Positions 1-9,933 are shown, counted from the first letter of the stretch. The stretch is 64,000 nucleotides of DNA from JACMQX01 sp044225675 (GCA_044225675.1 JBGAIH010000027.1:8868-72867); one strand, 5' to 3'. The notes: generated by a model not told the origin, from the letters alone. A program made the numbers and translations.

Positions 1-860
1 GGCATGGGAATCGCGAGCAGGCTGCCGGCATGCGGCTCGGCCTCGAGCTGTTCGGGCGTGAGTCCGTAGCGCGCCGTCGTGACGAACAGGGTGCGCAGGT
101 CGGGCCCGCCGAACATGCAGCTCGTGGGCCGCGACACCGGCAGTGCGATGCTGCGGTCGAGCCGGCCGTCGGGCCAGAAGCGGTCGATGCGGCCGGCGCC
201 GAACACCACGCACCAGATGCCGCCTTCTGCATCGACCGTCAGTCCGTCCGGCTTGGGCTCGCCGCCCGCGTAGCCGACCAGCCGGCCGTCGGGCGTGATC
301 GTGCCGACCGACGGATCGAAGCGGAAGCGGTGGACCTCGCGATCGAAGGATTCCGAGAAGTACATCTGTCGGCCGTCCGGGCTCCAGCCGATGCCGTTGG
401 ACAGCGCGAAGCCGCCGGCCATCACGTGCACCCGGTCAGCGTCGATCCGCCGCAGGCTGCCGATGCGCCGGGTAAGTTCGCGATCGATCGCGCCTATCCA
501 CAGCCGGCCGGCGGCGTCGACCTTGGCATCGTTGAAGCGCTCGTCGCCGAGCACAAGCTCCGGCACGTCGAGGTCGCGCACCGGTGCCCCCGGCTCCGCC
601 GCCACCCCGAAGCGCGCCCGGAAGGCGACGAACAGCCGGCCGTCCTGCGCCAGCGCCAGCGCCGCAGGCGGCCGCGGCTGGGGCCACACCTCGGCACGGG
701 CCGCGCCCCAGCGCCAGCGCAGGATGCGCGGCAGCGAGCCGTCGATCCAGATCAGCGACTGGCTGCGTTCGCACCACAGCGGCCCTTCGCCGAGCACGCA
801 GTCGGCGGCAATGACGGTGTGATCCATGACGTCCACGGAGGGCTCCATCGCGACGCTCAT
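1..860 (-). CDS. SMP-30/gluconolactonase/LRE-family protein, 3' end outside window
   Basis: A calcium- or zinc-dependent lactonase-type six-bladed propeller enzyme that probably opens a sugar-acid or other lactone in the cytoplasm. The translation shows the family hallmarks in order: GEGPLW near residue 24 (metal-binding Glu), RFNDAKVDAAGRLWIGAI near 108-125, SNGIGWSPDG (metal-binding Asn) near 154 and PDGLTVDAEG (metal-binding Asp) near 204. About 286 residues are present and only the last few appear to be missing. The ATG at 860 overlaps the stop of the upstream acyl-CoA ligase (ATGA), so the two genes are translationally coupled. The substrate is unknown; a lactone produced by oxidation in this island would fit. 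Confidence 0.88.
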   Translation of the reverse strand, partial: MSVAMEPSVDVMDHTVIAADCVLGEGPLWCERSQSLIWIDGSLPRILRWRWGAARAEVWPQPRPPAALALAQDGRLFVAFRARFGVAAEPGAPVRDLDVPELVLGDERFNDAKVDAAGRLWIGAIDRELTRRIGSLRRIDADRVHVMAGGFALSNGIGWSPDGRQMYFSESFDREVHRFRFDPSVGTITPDGRLVGYAGGEPKPDGLTVDAEGGIWCVVFGAGRIDRFWPDGRLDRSIALPVSRPTSCMFGGPDLRTLFVTTARYGLTPEQLEAEPHAGSLLAIPM

Positions 861-2536
861 GCCGGCGCTCCGAAGAACACCTGCGCCAGCCGGTTCTTCT
901 GCACCTTGCCCGTGGTGGTGAGCGGCAGCGCGTCTTCGGTCGACAGGCAGATCAGCGACGGAATCTTGTACTGCGCCAGCAGGCGCCGGCAGTGGCTGCG
1001 CAGCTCCTCCTCGGTGGGCGTGCAGCCGGCGCGCGGGATGATGACCGCGCCCAGCACCTCGTCGCGCGTCGCGTCGGGCACGCCGGCGACCAGGGCGTAC
1101 TCCACCGCCGGGTGGGTCATGAGAACGGCCTCGATCTCGGCCGGCGACACGTTGATGCCGCCGGTCTTCACCAGCTCCTTGAGCCGGCCGCGGAACTGCA
1201 GATTGCCGGCCTCGTCGACACAGCCGAGGTCGCCGGTGCGGAAGTAGCCGTCCGGGTCGAAGGCGGCGGCGGTCTGCTCCGGGTCGTCGAGATAGCCCGG
1301 CGTCACCCGGCCCTTGACACGGATCTCTCCGACTTCGCCCGGACCGAGCAGGCGCCCGGTGTCGGGGTCCACGATGCGCTGGCTCACGCCGTCGACCGGG
1401 CGGCCACTGGACCGCAGACGCAGCTCGATCGGGTCATCGCACGAGGTGGCGTGGCAGTTGCCGTAGATCTCCGTGAGGCCATAGACGTTGCAGATGCCGG
1501 GCGCGAGGCTCGCGGCACGCCGCAGCTGCTCGGGCGAGCCGAGCGTTGCGCCGGTGCGCAGGCTCGACAGGTCGCGCGAGCCGCGCTCGGGATGCTCCGC
1601 CAGCGCCTGGATCATGTTGGGCGTGCCATACAGGACGCTGCAGCGCTCGCGCTCGATCAGCGCGAGGGCCTGGCCCGCATCGAAGCTTTCCTGCAGGACG
1701 ATGCAGCCGCCATGCGACAGGATCGCCGGCATCGCGTTGGAGCAGCCGAAGCCCCAGAACAGCGACACCGCCAGCCACAGGCGGTCCGCCGGGGTGAGCT
1801 TCTGCCGCTCGCCGATATGCCAGGTGTTGGCGATCAGGTCGCCGTGCAGCAGTTGCACGCCCTTGGGCGCGCTGGTGGAGCCCGAGGTGTAGAGGATGTA
1901 GGCCAGCCCCTCGGGCCGCGCATCCTGCGGCAGCTCGCCGGCGTCTGCGGCGCCCAGGAGCGCAGCCCACGAGACCCAGTCGGCCGGCAGATCGGAGCCG
2001 ACGCCGACCACGGCCTGCAGGTGCGGCAGCCGGCCGGCGGCCCGCAGGTCCTCCACATCCTGCGCATAGTCGCGCCGGATGTAGCGTGCGCTGCACACGA
2101 GCAGCCGGGCGCGCGAGTGATTGAGCGCGTAGTCGATCTCGCGCGGCGCGCACCAGGTGTTGACGGCCACCACGGTGGCGCCGAGCGCCGCCACGGCAAG
2201 CGCCACCACGATCCATTCGGCGCGGTTGCCCATGAGCACGCCCACGCGGTCGCCCGGCCGCAGGCCCAGCAGGCGCAGACCCCGCGCCGCCCGCGCGGCC
2301 TGCGCCTGCAGCTGCGCATAGCTCAGGCGCACCTCGCCCGAGACCACGGCCTCGGCAGCGCCGTCGCGCCGGGCATGGTGGGCGATCAGACCCGGCAGGG
2401 TCAGGCTGGGCGGCACGCTCGGTGCAGGGGCGCGGGGCCGGGCGGCAGCGGCACCGGCCGTGTCACCGGCCGCGTCAGCAGGAGGGGAGCCGGCTGCCGG
2501 CGCCGCGCCCAGGGGGTTACCGGAATTGGCGTGCAT
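857..2536 (-). CDS. AMP-dependent acyl-CoA synthetase/ligase
   Basis: A 559-residue ANL-superfamily enzyme that adenylates a carboxylic acid and transfers it to coenzyme A. The ATP-binding A3 motif YTSGSTSAPKG is near residue 216, the YGLTEIYGN motif near 345, the hinge motif YFRTGDLG near 430, and the C-terminal lid ends in the catalytic Lys motif TTTGKVQKNRL. The N-terminus carries about 40 extra Ala/Pro-rich residues, so translation could begin slightly later. It is transcribed divergently from the Bug receptor at 2694, and the shared intergenic region carries the double-dyad operator. Family membership is secure; the acid used cannot be read from the sequence. Confidence 0.92.
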   Translation of the reverse strand: MHANSGNPLGAAPAAGSPPADAAGDTAGAAAARPRAPAPSVPPSLTLPGLIAHHARRDGAAEAVVSGEVRLSYAQLQAQAARAARGLRLLGLRPGDRVGVLMGNRAEWIVVALAVAALGATVVAVNTWCAPREIDYALNHSRARLLVCSARYIRRDYAQDVEDLRAAGRLPHLQAVVGVGSDLPADWVSWAALLGAADAGELPQDARPEGLAYILYTSGSTSAPKGVQLLHGDLIANTWHIGERQKLTPADRLWLAVSLFWGFGCSNAMPAILSHGGCIVLQESFDAGQALALIERERCSVLYGTPNMIQALAEHPERGSRDLSSLRTGATLGSPEQLRRAASLAPGICNVYGLTEIYGNCHATSCDDPIELRLRSSGRPVDGVSQRIVDPDTGRLLGPGEVGEIRVKGRVTPGYLDDPEQTAAAFDPDGYFRTGDLGCVDEAGNLQFRGRLKELVKTGGINVSPAEIEAVLMTHPAVEYALVAGVPDATRDEVLGAVIIPRAGCTPTEEELRSHCRRLLAQYKIPSLICLSTEDALPLTTTGKVQKNRLAQVFFGAPA

Positions 2537-2580
2537 GGAATCGATGTCTTCCTGATTGGGGTTTGTTCTGATGAAGTTTT

Positions 2581-2631
2581 TTGTTCTTGTAAATGAACCT
2601 AGTTCACATACAAGAACAAACGCAGTATAGT
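2581..2631 (+). promoter_or_regulatory. Double-dyad operator (copy 1) overlapping a sigma-70 promoter
   Basis: Two 16-bp imperfect palindromes, GTTCTTGTAAATGAAC (2583-2598) and GTTCACATACAAGAAC (2602-2617), lie 19 bp apart start to start and together form a 39-bp larger dyad flanked by TTG/CAA. The second unit covers the -35 element TTCACA (2603-2608), which is 17 bp from the -10 element TATAGT (2626-2631). Binding there should block the plus-strand operon and perhaps the divergent ligase gene. Copies 2 and 3 are at 21638 and 22791; copies 1 and 3 share an identical 21-bp right half. The regulator is not identified in this window. Confidence 0.8.
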
Positions 2632-2693
2632 CCGCTCATCCGCCGCAAGCAACGGGCGGCCCCGGAATCCGCTATATTTTTTGGAGACATCCC

Positions 2694-3704
2694 ATGCACC
2701 CACGTCCCGACCCACGCATCCACCCCCGCCCCAACCCGCGCCGCGCCGCCCTCGCGCTGGTCACCGCTCTGGCCGCCTGCCTGGCCACGGGGCCGCTGGC
2801 GGCGCAGGACTTCCCGACGCGGGAGGTGAAGATCGTCGTGCCCCTGGCGCCCGGCGGCGGCACCGACACCATCACGCGGCAGATCACCGAAAAGCTCGGG
2901 CGCCAGCTCGGCAAGCCGGTGATCATCGAGAACAAGGGCGGCGCGGGCACCACCATCGGCATGGCCGCGGTGGCCCAGGCCCCGGGTGACGGCCACACGC
3001 TCGTGGTCAACGGCGACACGGTGGCGATCTTCGAGTTCATCTTCGCGAACCTGAAGTTCGACGTGTTCAAGGACCTGGTGCCGGTGGCCTATTTCGCCTC
3101 CGCGCCGATCGTGCTCGCGGCCCATCCGTCCTTTCCCGCCAACAACATGAAGGAGCTGGTGGCCCTGGCGAAGAAGTCGCCCGGGAGCATTCCCTATGCC
3201 ACGCCGGGCGTGGGCACGCCGCACGACCTGGCCGGCCTGCTGCTCATGCAGAAGGCCGGCATCAAGTTCAACGAGGTGTCGTACAAGGGCAATGGCCCCG
3301 CGCTCACCGACCTGATGGCCGGGCATGTGTCGCTGGGCATGTTCACCATCTCCAACGTGCTGCCCTATGTGCAGAGCGGCAAGCTCAAGGTGCTGGCGGT
3401 GGTGGGCGACAAGCGCACGCCGGTGGCGCCGAACCTGCCCTCCATGGGCGAGCAGGGCGTCGCGGGCGTGGACGTGAGCTCGCGCTACGTGATCCTCGCG
3501 CCGGCGGCAACGCCGCGCGCCGCGCTCATGCGGCTCAACGGCGCGATCCGCGACGTGGCCAAGGCGCCCGACACCGCACAGACCTTCCTGAACCTGGGCT
3601 ACGAGCCGATGGTGACGAACCTCGAAGAGTCGGCCCAGCTGCTGCGCGCCGAGCGCGACCGCTGGAAGCCGATCCTCGCTGCGGCCAACGTGAAGCCGCA
3701 GTAA
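2694..3704 (+). CDS. Bug-family (tripartite tricarboxylate) periplasmic substrate-binding protein
   Basis: A 336-residue secreted receptor for an organic anion. It starts with a basic, proline-rich n-region and a hydrophobic segment (about 20-36) ending at AAQDFP, a normal signal peptidase site; a LAAC tetrad inside the segment makes lipidation a weaker alternative. The family signature follows: FPTREVKIVVPLAPGGGTDT, then VIIENKGGAGTTIG and YKGNGPALTDLMAGHV. The start is supported by GGAGAC six bases upstream. No TctA/TctB membrane subunits lie nearby, as is usual for the many orphan Bug genes of Burkholderiales. It is first in a five-gene operon driven by the promoter at 2603-2631 and probably delivers or senses the substrate of the following molybdenum hydroxylase. 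Confidence 0.92.
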   Translation: MHPRPDPRIHPRPNPRRAALALVTALAACLATGPLAAQDFPTREVKIVVPLAPGGGTDTITRQITEKLGRQLGKPVIIENKGGAGTTIGMAAVAQAPGDGHTLVVNGDTVAIFEFIFANLKFDVFKDLVPVAYFASAPIVLAAHPSFPANNMKELVALAKKSPGSIPYATPGVGTPHDLAGLLLMQKAGIKFNEVSYKGNGPALTDLMAGHVSLGMFTISNVLPYVQSGKLKVLAVVGDKRTPVAPNLPSMGEQGVAGVDVSSRYVILAPAATPRAALMRLNGAIRDVAKAPDTAQTFLNLGYEPMVTNLEESAQLLRAERDRWKPILAAANVKPQ

Positions 3705-3820
3705 GGCAGCCCCGCGCCTCAGGCCCACCCGGGCCTCGTGCGGCCCGACACGCGGTTGCCCGCACCGGCACCCACCGGCCCCTTCCGGTGCGTGCGGCGG
3801 CGCATCGCCGGATCGGCGTC

Positions 3821-3870
3821 TTCTTCATCGCCCTCCTTCATCGCCCTTCTTCATCGTCCCTCCTTCATCC
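3821..3870. repeat. Short degenerate tandem repeat
   Basis: Four consecutive units of 12-13 bases with the core CTTCATCG(C/T)CC lie in the 195-bp gap between the Bug gene and the [2Fe-2S] subunit gene. No other gene or hairpin is visible in this gap. The repeat sits just upstream of the ribosome-binding site (GGAGATCACC) of the next gene and may be replication slippage; no function is apparent. Confidence 0.6.
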
Positions 3871-3899
3871 GTCACCGTTCCACTACTGGAGATCACCTC

Positions 3900-4433
3900 A
3901 TGGTCCAACTCACCATCAATGGCCAGCCGCGCCGGATCACCGCGCCGGCCGACACGCCCCTGCTGTGGGTCCTGCGCGACGAACTGGGCCTGACCGGCAC
4001 CAAGTTCGGCTGCGGCGCCGGACTGTGCGGCGCCTGCACCGTCCACCTCGACGGCCAGCCGGTGCGCTCGTGCAGCGTGCCCGTCGGCGGTCTGGCCGGC
4101 AAGAAGGTCCGCACGATCGAGGCGCTGTCGCCCGACCGCTCCCATCCGGTGCAGGCCGCGTGGATTGCCGAGCAGGTGCCGCAGTGCGGCTACTGCCAGT
4201 CGGGCATGATCATGGCGACCGTGGCGCTGCTGGAGCGCAACCCGCAGCCGACCGACGCCGACATCGACGCGGCGATCACCAACATCTGCCGCTGCGGCAC
4301 CTATCACCGGGTGAAGAAGGCCATCCACCGCGCGGCTGGTCAGCGGCAGGCCCTCGCGCCCGAAGAGTCCGACGCGCCGAACGGTGCCGCCGTGCAGATG
4401 GCGCTGGCACCCGCGCAAGGAGCCCGGTCATGA
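3900..4433 (+). CDS. [2Fe-2S] subunit of a molybdenum hydroxylase (IorA/2-furoyl/xanthine dehydrogenase type)
   Basis: A 177-residue electron-transfer subunit with two iron-sulfur clusters. The plant-ferredoxin-type N-terminal domain has Cys38, Cys43, Cys46 and Cys58 ([16 protein letters not shown]...RSC). The helical domain has Cys96, Cys99, Cys130 and Cys132 ([17 protein letters not shown]). The start at 3900 follows GGAGATCACC; an in-frame ATG at 3738 would add an unconserved leader and is rejected. The stop overlaps the ATG of the catalytic subunit (ATGA), as expected for a 1:1 complex. About 20 extra residues follow the last conserved helix. Confidence 0.93.
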   Translation: MVQLTINGQPRRITAPADTPLLWVLRDELGLTGTKFGCGAGLCGACTVHLDGQPVRSCSVPVGGLAGKKVRTIEALSPDRSHPVQAAWIAEQVPQCGYCQSGMIMATVALLERNPQPTDADIDAAITNICRCGTYHRVKKAIHRAAGQRQALAPEESDAPNGAAVQMALAPAQGARS

Positions 4434-6754
4434 AGCACGCTCCGCACGACCTCACCGGCGATGTCACGCACGCCCTCACCCACGATTGCACAGAGGGCCG
4501 CGCTCCCGGCCCGGCAGGCGCGACGCCGCCCGCCTCCACCTCCCGCCGCCAGTTCATGCGCGCCTGGGCTGCCGCAGGCGGCGGGCTGGTGCTCGGCATC
4601 GCCGTCGATGCCGACGCCGCCAGCGCACGGCCGGGCCGCGCCGGCCGCATGCCGCCGATCGAGAGCAATGTTCCGGTGCGCGCAGGCGAGACGCAGCCGC
4701 GCGGCAGCGCGTTCGGCGCCTACCTGTCGATCCGGCCCGACGGCTCGGTGCTGGTGACTTCGCCGGTGATCGAAATGGGCCAGGGCGCCCAGTCGTCGAT
4801 CGCAGCCCTGCTGGCCGACGAACTCGACGCCGACTGGAGCCGCCTGGTGGTCGAGGAGGCGCCGGTGGGCACGCCCTACCAGCGTCCCGACGTCACCAAA
4901 TACCAGCTCACCTCGGGCAGCTGGAGCCTGCGGCTGTGGTACGCGCCGATGCGCAACGCCGGTGCGGCCGCCCGCGAGATGCTGGTGGCGGCAGCCGCCC
5001 GCCAGTGGGGCGTCGAGCCGGCCACCTGCAGCACCGCCGACGGGCGCGTGCTGCACGCGGCCACGGGCCGCTCGCTCGGGTATGGGGAGCTGGCCTCGGC
5101 CGCCGCCCAGTTGCGCGTGCCCCAGAAGCCGGCGCTCAAGCCGCGCGAGCGGCTGCGGCTCGTCGGCCGGCCCGTGCCGCGCACCGACATTCCGCGCAAG
5201 GTGGATGGCAGCGGCATCTACGGCGTGGACGTGCGCGTGCCCGGCATGGCCTACGCGGTGCTGCGGCAGGCACCGGTCTATGGTGCCGAGGTCGCCTCGG
5301 TCGACAGCCGCGCGGCCCGGCGCCGGCCGGGCGTGATCGACGTGATCACCGTGCCCGGCGGCGTGGTGGTGGTGGCCGAGAGCTGGTGGCAGGCCCGCCA
5401 GGCGCTGGAGACGGTGAATGTCCGCTTCCAGTCCACCGCCTTCGATGCGGTCACGACGGACGGCCTCATGGCCGAGGAACGCGACAAGCTCGCGCAGAAG
5501 GCCGGCACCCGGTTCCGCAGCACGGGCGACATGGCCGCCGCAGCGGCCGGCGCGGCGCGCACGGTGACGGTGGACTACACCGTGCCCTTCCTGCATCACG
5601 CGCCGCTGGAGCCGATGAACTGCACGGCCAGCGTGACGCCCGGCCTGTGCGAGCTGTGGGTGCCGACGCAATGCCACACCACGGCGCTGGAAGCGGCGCG
5701 GCGCCTGACCGGCCTGCCCGAGGCCCAGGTCAAGGTCAATGCCACGCTGCTGGGCGGCGCCTTCGGCCGGCGCATCCACACCGACTTCATCGAGCCGGCC
5801 ATCCTCGCCTCGCGCGCCATCGGCCGCCCGGTCAAGCTCATCTGGAGCCGCGAGGAGGACATGACCCACGGCTACCATCGCCCGGCCATGTCGGCGCGCA
5901 TGACCGGCACGCTCGACGCGCAGGGACAGCTCACGAGCCTGGGCATGCGCATCGCCGGCCCCTCGGTGCACGAGAAGTTCTGGCCCGCCTTCTTCAAGGA
6001 CGGACTGGACTATGCGGCGGTGATGGCGCTCACCACGAAGAACGCGGCCTCGGGCACGCACTACGGCGTCGCGAACCAGCATGTCGACTACGTGTACCAG
6101 CCCACCCATGTGCCGATCGGCTACTGGCGCTCGGTGGGCGCGTCGCACAACGGCTACTTCATGGAAGGCTTCATCGACGAGATGGCGCAGGCGGCCGGCG
6201 CGGACCCGGCGGCCTTCCGCCGCACGCTGCTCAAGGACAGCCCGCGCGGCCTGGCCGTGCTCGACAAGGCGGTGCAGGTGTCGGGATGGGCGCAGCGCGC
6301 CAGCCTGCCGGCCGGCCACGGCCTGGGCATTGCCTTCTTCGAGGCGGTCGACAGCGTGGTGGCGCAGGTGGCGCACGTGTCCGTCACCGGCCAGCGGCTC
6401 ACGGTGCATCGCATCTGGGCCGTGATCGACTGCGGCCAGGTGATCAACCCCGACACCGTGCAGGCGCAGATGCAGGGCGGCATCCTCAACGCGCTGAGCG
6501 CGACGCTGGCCGAGCAGATCACGCTCAAGGACGGCCGGGCCGAGCAGACCAACTTCCACGACTATCCGATCCTGCGCATGGCGGGCGCGCCGCCGGTCGA
6601 CGTGCACATCATCGAAAGCGGCGGGCCGCTGGGCGGCGTCGGCGAGGCGATGGTGCCGACCCTGGCCCCCGCCGTCTGCAACGCGATCTTTGCCGCCGGC
6701 GGACGGCGCATCCGCTCGCTGCCGCTCAAGGCGCACGGACTGGAGCTGGCATGA
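4430..6754 (+). CDS. Tat-exported molybdopterin-binding large subunit, isoquinoline 1-oxidoreductase beta type
   Basis: A 774-residue catalytic subunit of the xanthine oxidase family, probably hydroxylating an N-heterocycle or oxidising an aldehyde with water as oxygen donor. The twin-arginine signal [15 protein letters not shown] lies near residue 40, so the holoenzyme should be folded with its [2Fe-2S] partner and exported. Cofactor motifs are GGAFGRR and [14 protein letters not shown], the latter typical of IorB. The segment [13 protein letters not shown] near the C-terminus supplies the likely catalytic Glu (GVGE). Genes of this type often lack a FAD subunit and pass electrons to a cytochrome or quinone; none is adjacent. 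The start is fixed by ATGA overlap with the small subunit. The substrate is unknown. Confidence 0.9.
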   Translation: MKHAPHDLTGDVTHALTHDCTEGRAPGPAGATPPASTSRRQFMRAWAAAGGGLVLGIAVDADAASARPGRAGRMPPIESNVPVRAGETQPRGSAFGAYLSIRPDGSVLVTSPVIEMGQGAQSSIAALLADELDADWSRLVVEEAPVGTPYQRPDVTKYQLTSGSWSLRLWYAPMRNAGAAAREMLVAAAARQWGVEPATCSTADGRVLHAATGRSLGYGELASAAAQLRVPQKPALKPRERLRLVGRPVPRTDIPRKVDGSGIYGVDVRVPGMAYAVLRQAPVYGAEVASVDSRAARRRPGVIDVITVPGGVVVVAESWWQARQALETVNVRFQSTAFDAVTTDGLMAEERDKLAQKAGTRFRSTGDMAAAAAGAARTVTVDYTVPFLHHAPLEPMNCTASVTPGLCELWVPTQCHTTALEAARRLTGLPEAQVKVNATLLGGAFGRRIHTDFIEPAILASRAIGRPVKLIWSREEDMTHGYHRPAMSARMTGTLDAQGQLTSLGMRIAGPSVHEKFWPAFFKDGLDYAAVMALTTKNAASGTHYGVANQHVDYVYQPTHVPIGYWRSVGASHNGYFMEGFIDEMAQAAGADPAAFRRTLLKDSPRGLAVLDKAVQVSGWAQRASLPAGHGLGIAFFEAVDSVVAQVAHVSVTGQRLTVHRIWAVIDCGQVINPDTVQAQMQGGILNALSATLAEQITLKDGRAEQTNFHDYPILRMAGAPPVDVHIIESGGPLGGVGEAMVPTLAPAVCNAIFAAGGRRIRSLPLKAHGLELA

Positions 6755-7848
6755 GCCGGATGCCTGTACCGACCGCAGCGCAGCGGCCCACGGACATCAC
6801 GCGCAATCATGCGGCCACCGAAGAGCGGCAGGGCCAGCCCGTGATGCGGCGCGCCTGGCGCATCGACCGCTTCGGCGCGCAGCACCTGCAGTGCGTGGAC
6901 GAGCCCATGCCCCCGCCGGGCCCGGGCCAGATCCTCGTGCGCGTGAGCGCGGTGTCGCTCAATCACCGCGACCTGCTGCTGCTGGACGACCGCTACGGCT
7001 GGACGCCGCCGCTGCCCTTCACACCCGGCTCGGACATGGCCGGTGAGGTGGTGGCCACGGGTGCGGGCGTGTCGCGCTTTGCGGCGGGCGACGCGGTGCT
7101 CGGCGCCTTCTTCGCGGGCTGGATCGACGGCCCCTGGCCGACCGAGGACGCGATGCAGCTCGGCGGCCCCGGCCCCGGCATGCTCGCGACCCACGTGCTG
7201 CTGCACGAGCAATGGGCCGTGCATGCGCCGGCCTCGCTCAGCCCGCAGCAGGCCTGCACCCTGCCCTGCGCCGCGCTCACCGCGTGGTACGGCCTGGTGG
7301 AGGAATGCGGGCTGCGCGCCGGCCAGACGGTGCTGGTGCATGGCACGGGCGGCGTCGCGCTGTTCGGGCTGCAGTTCGCGCGCATGCATGGCGCGCGGGC
7401 GATCGTGGTCACCGGCTCGGCCGACAAGCGGGACGCCGCCCTGGCGCTCGGTGCCAGCGACGTGCTGCTGCGCTCCAGCGACTGGCCGGCCGAGGTGAAG
7501 CGGCTGACCGCCGGACGCGGCGCCGATCATGTGCTGGAGATCGCGGGAGGCGCCAACCTGCAGCGCTCGCTCGATGCGCTGGCGCCCAACGGCACGGTCT
7601 CGATCATCGGGCTGCTCGAAGGCGGCTCGGCCGACGGCCTGGCGATGCAGGCCGTGCGCACGCGCGCGACGATCCGGGGCATCCGCATCGGCCACCGCCG
7701 CGCGCTCGAGGACATGCTGCGCGCCGTCGAGCTCAACCGCATGCAGCCGGTGATCGCAGGCGAGCATGGCTTCGACGCCGTGCCGCGCGCCTTCGAGCAG
7801 TTGGAGGCCGGGCCCTTCGGCAAGGTCGTGGTGACGTTTCCGGGTTAA
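6751..7848 (+). CDS. Zinc-independent MDR-family NAD(P)-dependent alcohol dehydrogenase/quinone reductase
   Basis: A 365-residue medium-chain dehydrogenase/reductase. It has a GroES-like N-terminal domain (NHRDLLLLDDRYG, FTPGSDMAGEV) and a Rossmann domain with a GTGGVALFGLQFA nucleotide loop. The Cys/His ligands for catalytic zinc and the four-Cys structural zinc site are not seen, which favours a quinone reductase or enoyl reductase type. The ATG at 6751 overlaps the previous stop (ATGA). The first 30 residues are not conserved-looking, so the internal ATG at 6844 is an alternative start. It is fourth in the operon from 2694. Confidence 0.87.
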   Translation: MSRMPVPTAAQRPTDITRNHAATEERQGQPVMRRAWRIDRFGAQHLQCVDEPMPPPGPGQILVRVSAVSLNHRDLLLLDDRYGWTPPLPFTPGSDMAGEVVATGAGVSRFAAGDAVLGAFFAGWIDGPWPTEDAMQLGGPGPGMLATHVLLHEQWAVHAPASLSPQQACTLPCAALTAWYGLVEECGLRAGQTVLVHGTGGVALFGLQFARMHGARAIVVTGSADKRDAALALGASDVLLRSSDWPAEVKRLTAGRGADHVLEIAGGANLQRSLDALAPNGTVSIIGLLEGGSADGLAMQAVRTRATIRGIRIGHRRALEDMLRAVELNRMQPVIAGEHGFDAVPRAFEQLEAGPFGKVVVTFPG

Positions 7849-7857
7849 GGTGTGGGG

Positions 7858-9906
7858 ATGAAGGTCGACATCCTGGTGATCGGGGGCAACCCCGGCGGCT
7901 GCACCGCCGCCATCGCAGCGGCGCGGGCCGGCCATTCGGTGCTGCTGCTCGAAGCCTCGGCGCATCTCGGCGGCATGAACGCCAACGGCGCCATGGGCTT
8001 TGACTGCGCGACGCCCGAGGCGCTGTCGGGCATTGCCGAGGAAGTCGGCCAGCGCATCCGCGACCACTACGCCCGCACGGGTCTGGACGAGCCGCTGCAC
8101 CGCAAGCGCGCCGACCTGGTGTGGGAGAGCCATGTCTGCGCCCGCGTCTGGACGCAGCTGGCGGCCGAGACGCCGAACCTCACGGTGCGCACGCGCGCCG
8201 TGCCCACGGCCGTGCGAATGGGGGGCGAGCGCGGGGCGGGCGAGCGCATCGAGGCGGTGGTGTGGCACCCGGCCAGCGACCGCATCGGCAACGTCGACGA
8301 CAGCGGCCCCGGCCACATCGTGCAGCCCCGCATCGTGATCGACGCCAGCTACGAGGCCGACGTGGCAGCCTGGGCCGGCGTGCCCTTCAGGCTGGGCCGC
8401 GAGGCGCGGTCGGTGCTGGAGCCGCATGCGGGGAAGATCTTTTTCTCCAACCACGACGCCTCCCCGCAGGACGGCTACCTGGCCCACTCCATCCTGCCCG
8501 GCAGCACGGGCGAGGCCGACGACGCGATCATGGCCTTCGCGCTGCGCCTGCACTGCCGCATGTACGACGATGCCTCGCCCGGCGCGGCCCATCGCCTGAA
8601 GGCGCCGCCGCCCGGCTATGACCCGGCGCTCTACGACTTCGGGCCGGTGGGCACCGACGCGCAGGGCCGGCCGGTCTACTTCAACACGCTGTACGTGCTG
8701 GTCAACGGCAAGTTCCTGCTCAACCGCATGGTGCGCGGCAACAACCTCGTCGGGCCGAACCGTGCCTATGTGCTGGCGCATCCGCGCGAACGCGGGCCGA
8801 TGCGCCAGCGCTTCATCGACCATGCGCTCGGCTACCTCTACTACGTGCAGAACGAGGGCGGCCTGCCGCAGCTGGGCCTGGCGCATGACGAGTTCGAGGA
8901 CAACGGCAACCTGCCCTACCTCATCTACGTGCGCGAGGCGCGCCGCATCGAGGGCCTGGCCACCCTGACGGAAGCCGACGTCAACCCCTGGCTCACCGGC
9001 GACGGCCTGCGCCCGCCGCTCAAGGCCGACGCGGTGGCCATCGGCGACTGGACCTACGAGTCGCAGGGCTGCGCCGACGAGGTGCCGCCGGGCTACCACT
9101 ATCCCGACGGCTACATCACCGGGCGCTTCACCCGCGCGCCCTACCAGATTCCCTACGGCTGTCTGCTGCCCCGGCAGGTCGACAACCTGCTGGTGTGCGG
9201 CGGCATCAGCGCCACCCACATCGCCGCCGGCGCGACCCGCTGCGAAGGCGCGCGCATCCAGATGGGCCTGGCGGCGGGCGTGGCCGCCGCGCTCGCGGTG
9301 GAGGCCGGCGCCGCGCCACGCGAGGTGCCGGTGGCCGCGCTGCAGCAGGCGCTGATCGCACGCGGCGCCAAGCTCACCTACTACAAGGACGTGGACAGCG
9401 CGCATCCCCACTTCGCGGCCATCCAGTGGGCCGCGCTGCGCGGCTTCGTGCCGGCCGACGAGCTGCTGTGCTTCCATCCGGACGACGCGATGCGCTGGGG
9501 CGACTTCGTCGCCGCGATCGTCAAGTGCCTGCGCATTCCGGTGAGCGTCACCAGCCTGCACTTCGAGAACCTGTCGCCGCGCGAGCCCTGCTTCCGCGAC
9601 TGCGAGACGCTGTACGACCTGGGTACGCGCGCCGGCGTCGACCTGTTCGGCCTCGCGCAACTGGCCGACGAGGACCCGATGCAGGAGTTCCTGCGCATCT
9701 TCCCGAAGGCCAAGCTGCTGAAGTTCGAGCCGTCGCGCGCGGTGCAGCAGGAGGAGGCACGGCGCTTTCTGGAAGGCGTGGTCCGGTGCCTGGGTGTCGA
9801 CCTGGCGGGGAGATTGCCGGGTTCCGAGGAGGCGGGCCGGCAGGCCCTGCGCCGGGGGCAGGCCTGCGACTGGCTCCTGCAGGCAGCGCGCGCGACCGCG
9901 CGCTGA
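7858..9906 (+). CDS. FAD-dependent oxidoreductase (FAD_oxidored/PF12831-like)
   Basis: A flavoprotein of about 682 residues. The N-terminal dinucleotide fold KVDILVIGGNPGGCTAAIAA binds FAD. A C-terminal segment (IPYGCLLPRQVDNLLVCGG, then THIAAGATRCEGARIQMG) closes the FAD site and is typical of large succinate dehydrogenase-like or PF12831 proteins. The ATG at 7858 is preferred because AAGG precedes it; an in-frame GTG at 7852 would add two residues. It is last in the operon from 2694, nine bases after the MDR gene. It could oxidise or reduce the hydroxylated product of the molybdenum enzyme; the reaction cannot be deduced. Confidence 0.85.
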   Translation: MKVDILVIGGNPGGCTAAIAAARAGHSVLLLEASAHLGGMNANGAMGFDCATPEALSGIAEEVGQRIRDHYARTGLDEPLHRKRADLVWESHVCARVWTQLAAETPNLTVRTRAVPTAVRMGGERGAGERIEAVVWHPASDRIGNVDDSGPGHIVQPRIVIDASYEADVAAWAGVPFRLGREARSVLEPHAGKIFFSNHDASPQDGYLAHSILPGSTGEADDAIMAFALRLHCRMYDDASPGAAHRLKAPPPGYDPALYDFGPVGTDAQGRPVYFNTLYVLVNGKFLLNRMVRGNNLVGPNRAYVLAHPRERGPMRQRFIDHALGYLYYVQNEGGLPQLGLAHDEFEDNGNLPYLIYVREARRIEGLATLTEADVNPWLTGDGLRPPLKADAVAIGDWTYESQGCADEVPPGYHYPDGYITGRFTRAPYQIPYGCLLPRQVDNLLVCGGISATHIAAGATRCEGARIQMGLAAGVAAALAVEAGAAPREVPVAALQQALIARGAKLTYYKDVDSAHPHFAAIQWAALRGFVPADELLCFHPDDAMRWGDFVAAIVKCLRIPVSVTSLHFENLSPREPCFRDCETLYDLGTRAGVDLFGLAQLADEDPMQEFLRIFPKAKLLKFEPSRAVQQEEARRFLEGVVRCLGVDLAGRLPGSEEAGRQALRRGQACDWLLQAARATAR

Positions 9907-9933
9907 GTACCCGGGCGGCGTGCCGCCTGTCCG

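Noticed and set aside
3738..3899. Upstream in-frame extension of the [2Fe-2S] subunit
   Set aside because: It crosses the tandem repeat, lacks conserved sequence and a ribosome-binding site, and the ATG at 3900 has both.
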